From the NCBI RefSeq assembly GCF_001625305.1, contig NW_017802713.1:3200028-3264027 (forward strand): a DNA stretch of 64,000 nucleotides, given 5' to 3'. The notes beneath the pieces are model-generated. The model saw only the letters and a program-made list of their open reading frames with translations, had not been told where the DNA came from and did not search any database. Positions 20,707-32,700 of the stretch are shown here, one piece after another (within the stretch, counting starts at the first letter, position 1; each line of letters opens with the position of its first letter). The translations under genes were made by a program, and so were the position numbers. The stretch is from Branchiostoma belcheri. Its lineage: Eukaryota; Chordata; Leptocardii; Amphioxiformes; Branchiostomatidae.

Positions 20707-23700
20707 TTAGCTTCTATTACTTTGAATAGTATCATAACATTGTGTTTTATCATTAGAATGAGGTAGTTTGGTTTGTGCCATTTCCAGCAGATATGCCGTC
20801 TCTTGCTGCTCTGTGATTGGTGGTAGAAGGAAGGTCGGACAGAAGGGGAGGAAGCGGGCACAGTTGGAGCGGCGGATGACGCCCATCCCGAACGGCAGAT
20901 CGTACACCTTCATGGCTTCCCGCTGTTCCAGGGTCATCTCTGTGTCGCTGCCGGCTTCTTTGTTCCAGTGAAGCAGGCCTCGCTCTTCTGCAGTTCCTGA
21001 AAAATCATATCAGGGGTGCAAAAGAATTCATCAGAATTTTACGGAATTCATGCGATCCATTACTAGAAACATACGAATTTTTCGTAAAACATACGAATTT
21101 TACGAATTTTACACACATGATCCATTACGCGGAAACATACGATCCTTACTAATTTGAGGTCATTTGGTGACTTGCCGCCGCGATCACCGGTTCCACCGAT
21201 TCCCAGCATCGCCCTGCTATTTGGTCTGAAATACAAGCTACTATGTAGGGAAAGATGCCCGCATAAGTGCAGTTTGGGGTATAGCAGGGCAGGATAAGCC
21301 CTTAAAATTCTTTGAAACCGAGATACTGTACTTCTCCGTACAGTATCGCTATCGCTATCATAGTCCGCCATCTTGAACTTGCTGCCGATGTCACGTAATC
21401 GTGGCGCAAGTCACCAAATTAGTAAGGATCGTATGTTTCCGCGTAATGGATCGTATGTATTCCGTAAAAGTTGTATGATTCTAGTAATGGATCGCATGTA
21501 TTTTGTAAACCTCGTATGTTTCTAGAAATGGATCGTAAGTATTCCGTAAACTTCGTATGTTTCCTAGTAAGGATCGTATGAATTCCGTAAATTCTGATGA
21601 ATTCTTTGGCTCCCCTGGATATAAAGCAGCCGAAAAAAAATTTCATCGGGTTGGCAGAAGATTGGCACAACCGGTAATGTCTCTCACCTGCTTACGTATT
21701 AATATCTCAGACATCTCCTTTGGCGTTTCTGACTGGAATACTGATTCGAATTCGCCGCTATATCTTACCGATGTGTAATAGACTGGCCTGGGAGAGGGCC
21801 AGGTTAATATACAGAGTTGAAGAAGAATCAGTTGGATCAAAAAGGCGGTGTAAATAAGGAACTCATTGTCCCCAGTGATCCACCGGGACAAGGGGGGGTA
21901 CAAAATTAGTCACGCTTGGGATTGTGTTCTCGGCGCAAGAGCGCCACCTACATCGGATACATGATATAGCAGAGAGAAGCAGTACTTTAGCCGGAAGCTC
22001 TGAGTACAGGCATCAAAACGTATGAAAGTGAGAAACGGTTATGTACAATGAAATTATCGATACATAAAGCAACTATTATGCCTTCTTCTTTATTAAATTT
22101 TAACAGCTACATACATAAAACCAGAGGAAATCTTAAGAACATCTATGTGGAAACTGTTTCAGATCGTGAATAAAACTGCAATACCAGGGATGGTGTTGTC
22201 CAGAATGAAGGCGATGAAGCCTCCCAAAAACATGCTGGTGGTTAACAGAACTGTGATGATCTGGTTTAGTTCAGGTACATCTGAGGAAGGAGAAATATCT
22301 CTTGTATTTTATAATCGTGTTCTAGATAACTATTTACAGCTCACAAACAAGTTCAATACTTAGCTACGTATTGGAATATCTGATGAATGAATCTCTTCAA
22401 CGTTAGCTACTTATTGATATTAAGTGCATGTTTAGGCATTTCCCTGCCTGCTAGTTTCATGAGATTAAACGTTTACATCAGAAGGGCCAGGATTTAATTT
22501 TTGAGAATATCAATTTACACTCGTCATTATTTGCATGAAGGTTTTCTACCTCCATATTATTTGGTAGTCTCTAACATTTTTTTCATCAACTCAAGTTTTA
22601 GGAATCTTGTCTTTGGCAGGTTTGACTGTACTTAGGCCACACCAATTAAATTTCTTGGTTAACGGATTCGCCCGCTTCATTTTTTTTCTGATTTGCAAAT
22701 AAAAATAAAAATTCAGAATCAACTGCAAAATGCTCATATTTTCCCCTGAACAGTTGAAAACAGGCCTTTTCATCCTAGTTGTTACAGTTATTCCATCTTT
22801 CAATGCAATGGTATCATTAAAAGTTAAAAATTCATTGTTTAAATTTTGAACCAGCCTGGTGTGTTGACTTCACGGCTCCTTTCGTACCATTTTGGGCCAT
22901 AATAGGATGCCTAAGCCTGTTTTTTTTTTTCTTCGCCCGCCCGCCCGCTCCATTATTTTTCTAGAAAAATCCGTCAACCAAGAAATCAAATTGGTATGGC
23001 CTTAGGAAGACTTACTTGTTTCAATAATTCCAGGATGCTTCTTGAGCCAATAGGGCACAGCTAGACCCATCAGAACGGAGAAACCAAACACGAAAAGGTT
23101 CCGGGAAGAGTTCAGGTCGACGAGCTGTAGGTTGGAGACGCCGATGGCGGCGATCATCCCGAACATCACGCAGAACATCCCGCCTACGATCGGGTCCGGG
23201 ATGGTGGTGAACAGGGCGCCGAACTTCCCCAGCATGCCGAGAAGGATCGCGATAACGGCCCCTGCCTGGACTACTCTCCTACTGGCCACCTGCGGAACAT
23301 ACATGTATGTATGTATGTATGTAAGGTTTATTGCAAGTTCCTGCCTTTAGGCTAATTGCAAGAATATGTAACATTAAAGTGAATGATGGGCAATGGATAA
23401 CAATAAAGTATGTGACTACTCTAAATACTGACCACTAAATTCTAACCTGTTAGGTTTGACTTCTTTTTCTGAGACAGTGGAAGACGAATGATACTACTTT
23501 TTCTTTAATGTGACTTTAAGAGGAGAGTTGTTTTTTTTGTCTGTAAACTTAGGATGGCCTCTTTAAACAGGTCATTTCTTTTGTGATAGTAGAAGAAACA
23601 GTTTGAAATAAAATGTGTTTCGTCTTCCACCTTGTTTGACATGCACTATTTACAATTTATATAACGGGATGTGTTTACAGCCCATTGTACCATTGTACCA

Positions 23701-26700
23701 AAGGGGAATTCCCTTAGCTCTTTCCAACATGCATAATGAACAGTGGACCGCATCTTACTGCCCCACCCTAAAGGACTGCGACTTTTTTCAGTAGCATGTA
23801 TGTCAGGTGAGCGACATCAGTCGGGATTCGAACTCGCAACCACTTAATCCAGAGGCAGGGTCTCTAACCATGAATTTAGAGGCAAGTGCACACAAGAGCA
23901 ACAGGACGCAGGATCGATATCTGGCCTTGTGTCCGTGGGGAAAGGAACTTTTCTCATTTCACCCATGTATAAAATGGGTACCTGACATCGGTTGGGGAGG
24001 TAAAAGGCAGGAGAAGGAGAGGTATAGACTCCGCCTTCCAATACAGTACCTTAGGCACAGTGGTAAGCATGCCACTGTCTCTACGACCTGGAAATGGTAC
24101 GGGACTACTTTTCTTTAGACAATGGAGAACTTAAAGACAAACTTTAAAAACGAAATGGATATCTACAGGAAAACAATTACTCAAAGAACTGGTATATGTA
24201 TTGAAAACTGCTTGACGTTTTAAGTAGCATACACTGTTTTTTTTGTTGCGTCAGTGACTGACAAAAAAAATAATGGATGCTACTTGAAACGTATGACAGT
24301 TTTCAATGTTTCATATTGGCTTGAGTAACTGTTATCTTGTGCATATTACCTTAGTGATGCCGATGGCCCCTATGTTCTCACTGTACGATGTTGTGCCGTT
24401 TCCTGAGCCCCAGGCTCCTGCCAGGATACACCCGATCCCTTCTATACCTATTCCCCTGTTGACGGCATGGGTGGGGGGAGGAGGGGCACCTGGGCAGGGG
24501 AAGACAGTCAGACGGGCACATATATACTACCATTAGGTTGTCCTTTGAAACCTACAGTTACATAAACTAAATCAAGGTCTCATAAAAGTACTTTCCCACA
24601 TTTCAATCTCAAAAATTCGTCCGCACAAGAGAGTTACAAGTGTCTGCTTCCTAAACACACAAGGAAAACAGCACTCATGACAACCATTTCCATTTCGGGT
24701 CCTTTTAATGCACAAAATGGCGACGTCAGCCCAGATAAAATGGGTCATTAGCTCTACAGTATTGCCAAAAGTACTAATGAATGTATGCTTTTACGAAAGT
24801 AGTATTTTCGTGCCGGTAGTAACAGCGCCAACTGGTGTATGTTGATGGCAATGCAGGTAACATGATAGTTGTAAGTTTTGAGTATAGAAATGCAATAGGC
24901 TTTACAAAGCACCCAGTGTCATATGCTAGTTCCCTTCACAGTCCAATTTTCTTGTGTGTTTTCTTACAATTAAAAAGCATCTCTTACAACATAGCGACAT
25001 GATACAGTTTCTGAATTTAATAATACATCTGTTAGCATGATGCATGATATAAACATTTTAAAGAGAAGGAAAAATCAGCTTTACCGGACAGCCTTGCGCA
25101 TGCGTAGTAGTCACCAATAGACTCGATCACGGAAGCCAACACTCCTGACAACATGCCGAACACCCCCGCAACACTCACAGTGGGCATGCCCCATTGGCCT
25201 GCACAAAAACATATTGGTTACAAAGAACATATCAGAGAACAATACTAATGTCTTATAATGCCAAAATTACTTCCAAAGGAAAGAAAGTGTTAAGAAATTA
25301 AAATAAAGAATCTATTACTCGCAATACTATACTCTGTGTGTTTAGTCATTTGTTCGACCTTTATCAACACGTAGGTTTATAATGAAGGCAACTTTTTTTA
25401 TTCGAACACTCGCGTCAGTTTTAAGGTTCTTAGTTGATGTCATCTATATAATAAAACAAACATGACCTTACCTGCATAAGGTAACCTAAACCAGGGTGCC
25501 TGCTGCAGCACACCTATCCTCACGTCTGTCCTTGCTGTGAACCCTGGAACGTTCGACACAGTCAGGATGGCGCAGAAAATCCAGGCAATGACCATGGACA
25601 TGATGACCTTGAAAAGATAAAAGTGAGACATAAACATTCGGCAACTTTCATCAAGAATGTACTATATGTAAGGGCCTAATACATCATCAATTGCAAACGG
25701 GGGGCATCTTTGGGTTTGTCGTGCATGTACCAAAATTTGGGGTCGGCCCTATGTTACGACAGCCCTATGTTACGACAGCCCTATGCTACGACAGCCCTAT
25801 GTTACGACAGCCCTATGTCACGACAGTCCTATGTTTTGACGCCCCCTTTTTCCAACGCGATTTTGGCTATGTTATGGACACCAAATGATAAATTGTAAAT
25901 GTATTGAGAGTAAGAATCTCGAAGGAAATTTTCACGTAATATATTGTCACTGACAGTGTTTCCGCCAGACTGCAGCTTAGAGATCCTGAGAGGCCGACCA
26001 GTTGGGAAGGGCCGGGTCGCGAAAATTAATGAAGTTATGGAACACCTCGCGAAAATTAACTGAGGGGGCGGGGTATTTGTTTACACTTGTTTACAAATTG
26101 TAACTGTCCACAAGCATTCTTCATTTTTTTTACAAGTATTGACATAAAAACACTGCTACAAATGGTGAACGTATCGTCAGGAATACTTAATTAGGACATT
26201 CAGCTGCAAAACTCCGAACATCGGCATAATTTATTTTAATTGTAACCTCCGGTAGCGCCCGCGATAGCCGGATTTTAATAGTGAAGAGCCTTGCTTCGTC
26301 CGTACTTCTTCCGTACTAGCAACATTTCCGCTACAAATAACTAGTTTATATCACGCCAAAAATACATCAAAACATGTAAAGAAGCATCATCTTTAATATC
26401 TCTCGTACACGAGACAAATTTTGAAAATAGTTTGGCTCTATCGTAGCTTTCATTGCAGTTTTATTCAACAAAAGTGTTCCTTGGTTGTAAAATGATCACT
26501 CATCTGTTGTCTCCAGTACAGTTTCAAATGGTAGCGTGATCGTAGCGTGCGAAAAATCGACGTTAAAAGTCAGAAAATCGCCGGAAAATAACTTGCAGCA
26601 CGCATTCGCTACCTCGCCGTAGAAGAAAATACGCGCCATTTTCTCATTAATATGTAAGTAGCAGCGTGAACTCTACGCTCTGGTTGGTTGACCTCATATG

Positions 26701-29700
26701 ACCTGCGCTCTGATTGGATAGAGCCATCTTTGCCGGCAGAGCTGCAGAATTTGTTTCTTGGCGAAGAGAGTTTAATACACTACGCTACTTTCTACGGTGT
26801 TTCTACCTCTACTTTATAGTAACATTCCATTAAAGAAATTCATTATTAAGAATTTTTGAGAAAATGTATAATGTATCCATATGGGACGATTTGTGGTGCC
26901 TTTCGCGTATTCAAGCAAGGCGGAAGTGTCAGCGAACCGCGGCGTGGATAGCGAACTGCGGCGTGGATTTCATGCAACCCGCCTGCTACAAGACCATCAA
27001 AAATACTCTCCAAGCAGAGGTTTGGGTTTTGGGGGTATTTTTAGCGTGTTTTTAGCCTTTTTTATCGGGGTCTCTCTTTTGCACTGAATTTTTTTTCCAC
27101 CAAACCCAACGTTGGGTTTGGTGGGGAAAAAATTCAGTGCAAAAGAGAAAGGGAATTTTCAAAACCGAAATGATTTTGATCGAGGAAAAGGATTTGTGGA
27201 TATATTTTACCGGATGGAAACTTGAAAAAAACGGCTTTTGATGAGATTAACGTATGCGAAAGGCGCCGACATCAATTCGTCAGCACATAACAATAACAAT
27301 AGCTGTCGTATAATAGGGCTGTCGTAACATAGGGCTGTCGTAACATAGGGCTGTCGTAACATAGGGCTGTCGGAACATAGGGCTGTCGTAACATAGGGTA
27401 TGAACCCCAAAATTTATCTGTTTTGTTTCTAAATTAACTGTCTTATATCTTTGTCCATATCAGGTTTTTTAGTAATCGCGGCTTGCTTGTAAATCCCCTG
27501 ACATCAAATATGTACAATGACCTACAACACATGTGACTGTTCCAAATGCATTAGTCACCTTAAAAACATCCAATGAAATTTCAGACCAGCAAAATTGAAA
27601 AAAAGCAATTTCAGGCCAGCAGATTTAAAAAAAGAAATCTGTCAGGTATTAAAATTTACTACCATTTCTTAGCACATTTATGTCATCATTTTATAGTTGG
27701 AGTGTTTGAAATGGCCGAAAATCATCAAGAGAAGTCCCTCCTTTTATTTTGGTAAATAGCTAAAGATCCTGCAATACAAAAACAGAAACCATTTTCAGTC
27801 TACGACATCACATTTTGGCTTCACAGCTACAAGTGGGCTTAAGGATAGGATTGATCCAACTTACTACTGTAATATTAGACGAAATGTAAAAAAAATGACT
27901 TTTAAAATCCAGTTTCGCCACCCTGAAATTCAACTGGATGCCTTAAACTGAGGCGAAGTTTGTTGCTCTCTTTCAGTGGCTAATAATGGTGCAATTTAAT
28001 ACATTGACAAATACTGCTCATTATACCCATTTCCAAACTTTTCTAAAGGAAATACACAATGATAACAAAGGCGGAGCTGCTAGAAACAAATTGAGATCGT
28101 ACAGACTGTTCAAGACAACGTATAATGGAGAAAAGTATCTAAATCTCGACAATATACGGCATAGGACCGCCACTGCAAAACTCAGGATAAGCTGCCACAA
28201 ATTACACATTGAAACCGGACGCCATAACCGCACTCCCCTGGAACAACGAATATGTAGGTATTGTAATCTAAATAGGATAGAGGATGAGGAACACTTTGTA
28301 TTAGAATGTAGTTTATACAACGAAGAGAGAGCAGAGCTTTATAAACTATTGCAATGTATGTTTCCCCATTTCATACATCTTAGCAACGCAGATAAGTTCA
28401 TATTTCTGATGATCTTAGACAAACCTTCGATTATAAAATATATCTGTACTTATATCTACATCATTACTAAGAAGCGAGAAGAAACCAAATTATCGTAATT
28501 ATTAGACTATATGTCCATAGTACATAGAATTAGCACTAGCTTGTACATTGTATATATTCATTGCAAACTGTGACGTCTTTCCTGTGACCTGTACTGAACC
28601 CAGTAGGTATTTGCGTACAATAAAGGTCTTCATTCATTCATTATATATTGTGCCTCGGGAATACAAAAGATTAACCAAATAAAAGACATGCAAACCATTT
28701 TTGTCCCCTGACAGAATGTACCTGTGGTACTTACTGGGAAGAGTTTGAAGACAGGTAAGGAGGCGGCATGGCAATGGCAGCCTGGGTCTCTACTGTACCC
28801 ACAACAGGGGATGTTCACATTCCTCAAGTACTGGGAAAACAGGGTAATCAGGATTATAGTTCTGTAAAAAAAACAGAAAACAATAGGTGGGTTACCATTA
28901 CAGCACTTCAGGATAAAACTTCATGATATCATTCGACTGCACTAAACAGAATGAAATGTGCATTTCAACCTAACCTATAAGGGCCGTGCGGAAACACAAA
29001 CACACATTCACATGCATACATATATACAGGCATAACAAAAACAATACCTCCAGTACCGGCGCAATTGGGACCGAAGCTTTAGCGGGGAGAATTATCCAAG
29101 GGACCGACAAAAAGAGATCACAGTGCCAGGCCGTCCTTATGTATATTTGGTCAGTTGTACGGGTTTGACTGTACAAATAAACGCCAATGATAATGAAAAG
29201 TAATCTCTTTGCGGCAAAGGGAGTCTACATATTGGCACCCGACATTTAAAAAAGTTGAAGCCATCTGTAACGGTTATGACTATTGTAATTATGGTAATAT
29301 GTAAGTGACTAGATGGAGGGACTTCATAGAGAGATATGAATATATTAACCCGTTAGGTAGGCACTGATTGGTTGGTGAGAGCAACCAATCAGGTGAAGGA
29401 CTGTTGTTAGCATAGTTGAGCTTGGAAGTGACAATCGCTCTGCAAGTTAGTTCGTGACCGAGGATTTGGGTACGTGTACATGTGTAGTTGTAAATTAGTA
29501 GATTTTGTAACTGTTAGTACCTCATCTGTGTAATCCTAGACCATTGGTAACTCTCAGTGTAACTAAGCGCCCGAAATATTACACATACGTTCTGCGGCAG
29601 ATTCACCGGGCGGCCAATGATTACAGGAGGCCAATGGATATGGAAAGGAAAGGTCTCCCATGCCCTTTTACGCAAAGCGTAGGGTGGTGCCCATATCCAT

Positions 29701-32700
29701 TTCTAATTCTGTAGCCCTTGGGCGAGTTGTGCACACAGTTGTGCAATACACTACAGCAGGGGGCTAGTCCGCTGGTAGTGCTGTGTGTTTGACCTTCCCA
29801 CGCTCTTTCTCATATATGCTGAGTGCTAAGCAGAGAAAGAGGTGTACCATTTTTAAAGTCTTTGGTATGACCCAGCCGGGGTTTGAACTCACGACCTCCC
29901 GGTTACAAAGCGAGCACTCTACAAATTGAGCTATTGCACCGGTATAAATATGGATATAGACGACCAATATATAGACTCCTCTTGCCCCAAAGAAACTGCT
30001 TGAAGAGTATACTAGAGGCCCACTCACAGAGCTGCGATGCCCCAGTGTTTGCCCGCGAAGTCTGCTGCAGCTCCCAGCAGGGCCAGGCCCACCAGGGTGA
30101 TGGTGGGGGCAATGACCAACGGCCCGATAAACCTCATCAACAATCCCACAATGCCGCTGAAGCCAAGAAACACCTGAAAGATGGCTGACACCATGATGGC
30201 ACCTTGGATCTGGTTAGGACAGGGCCAAAGGAAGAAAATGATGAGGTTTTGGAAGATTTACTTACTAGTCTAACCATGTATAATTATGACCATAAGTACT
30301 AGTATTATCACTTACTTTGTTAGGACAATTAGTATTCATTCTGACAAACTCTTGCTGAAAAACCTATATAATAGTTATGTAGATGTACAATGTATACTGA
30401 AGTAGTAGAATTGAAGTATGAGGAGTATGCCATAAATGATTATACTATTATTGAACATTCACTGTAAACTACGTTTTGTATGTGCATGGCCAGTCTTACC
30501 TCTCTGACTCGGCTCATCCATACTTCATCGTTGTTAACCGTCTCTCTGGTGAAATTCTGGGTCCCATTCAGACCAGACGTTGTATCTGTAGAATAGGTGA
30601 TTAGTGAAAAACACAATGTATAGTCCTTCCTTGTACATATTGATAAAATCAATGTGAAGACAAAGGTACTCAAAATACAGAACTGTACATGAGTAAGAGT
30701 ATTGAGTAAGAGTGATGTCAAAGTATGAAAATCGGATATTGGAATTTTTATACACAACCGGTAATTCTTCCTACCTTGCTTTCATTTCGCTGTCTGCCAG
30801 ACATTCACCTCAGAGCCTCTGACCGGAGTACTGCTTCTCACCACTATATTAAAATTACTACTACTTCTTATGGCGCTTTTGTGTCGAGAACACAATCTCA
30901 AACGTGAATATAAGTTTGTATCCCCTCTCGTCCCGTAAACGAAGTGGTCTTGATAAAAAGTCAATCCTAGTGATGAACCAATACGAGGGGGGATACAAAC
31001 TTAGCCGCCTTTGGATTGTGTTATTGCCGCGAAAGTGCCACCTACGTCGGCCATATAGCAGCAAGAAGCAGTACTCCAGTCAGAAGCGTTGAGAAAGATA
31101 CCCGACAGGCACCCTGAAATATGTTTAAAGTTAGAACTTTTGATCCAACACAAGAAATTCTCTCACCCAGAGCTTTCGACCAGTCACTCTGGTCTTCCTC
31201 AGTAGACTGACCCAGTGAAGCTTGTCACGTGGCTTCTTTGAAGTGTGACGTCAACACTGGGTCAAAGGTATCTGGTAGACTATGTCGGCCCCGTGTTGGA
31301 CCAAAAGTTCTAACTTTAAACATGTAACTACCAACACAGATGAACTTTCATGATACCCTGAAATATCATTGGATGACTTTAAATCCCACATTTCGTGCAG
31401 TGTGTAAAAAGGAAAAGATAGCTTACTTACTGTCAGGTGCAGGACACTGCCAATGTGGTAGAGCCAGGATGGCGAATGTTGGAGCCAGGAAGGAAAACGT
31501 ACCACCCTGAATAATCGGTAACCTAGGCAACAACGTAAACACATTGTTAACGTTAGTGTAAGTAAAATAGAAATGCGCAATCCAAACCCAGTCTAAATGT
31601 CATCAAATGTATTTTGGGGGCTAAAGTCAAACACAACCTGAAACATTTAGTTTTGCATAATTTCATAATTTGAATAGCGTTAGATGTTACTATATACATT
31701 GTATGCACAAATATGTTGAAAAGTGGAAGTATTTTACAAAAATATTTTAGATGAAAAATATTAATTTTTTCTTCAAAAATATTACATAATGCACCTTTAG
31801 AATTATGTGCATAATCATAATACTTTACCTGACGCCAAAAATGGTCTGTAAAAGTGTACAAATTCCAGACACAAAGAAGATTGTGCTGATGAGTTTACTC
31901 TTGGCCAGGTTGTCATCACCAATACAGAGGGCAGGAGACAGAAGGAGCGGAATTGCAATGGTGCCACCAAACATGGTCAGGTAATGCTGAAATCAAGAAA
32001 TACAACATATTCTTAACCGTTGTCCTGCTGGCAATTTTTGCATTGTGCAACCCATGTATATATGGGTCCCGCAGGACAATGTAGAGGAATATTTATTGAG
32101 TAAAGGTTCATAATTACTAAGATAAATATGCGCATAGATACAATTTCTTCATCTGCCTACCATTAGACAAAAATATAATGTCTTTCAATTTAAACTTACA
32201 CCTTGCTGTTATGATGATAAGGAAATCCCACTTCTGACACCATTTTATGTTGAAGTCATACTCATGTGTCATACTCATGCCTTGTCTTACCTGAAAGCCC
32301 AGCAATAAACACAGGTACCATGGAGGCACATCCTCAATGCCGTAGGCAAGGTCCAGTGGTTTGTTTTTCAGCTCGGTAGTTGACTCGCCTTGATTTTCCA
32401 CGTTCTACAAAATAGAATATTTGGATGATATTGCAACATTTTATACATGGTAACTTATCAAAAAGTTTATGAAACTTTGCCGATTCTGAATCCTCCCTTT
32501 TAATACTGTTTTATGGAAACCCCCTCATTCTGTGACTCCTACAAAGCAATTCATAATAGTGTGCACGTCAAAGTAACATTTTTATGTACTATTTATTTGA
32601 TTATTTACTGTTTTGGCTGTTTATATTTTAGCACTTTCGACTAGGGTAGCACAACTAGCCTGTGGCTATTACAAATGGCTTGCTATTCTGACAAGACTAG

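Noticed and set aside
25740-27405. CRISPR-like array of 17-bp repeats
   Set aside because: Units are tandem without spacers of uniform length, arms are inverted to each other, and the host is an animal.
29266-29583. Confident LTR retrotransposon call
   Set aside because: Only TG...CA ends and a PBS-like phrase are seen; there is no target duplication or coding part, so it is kept as a low-confidence entry.
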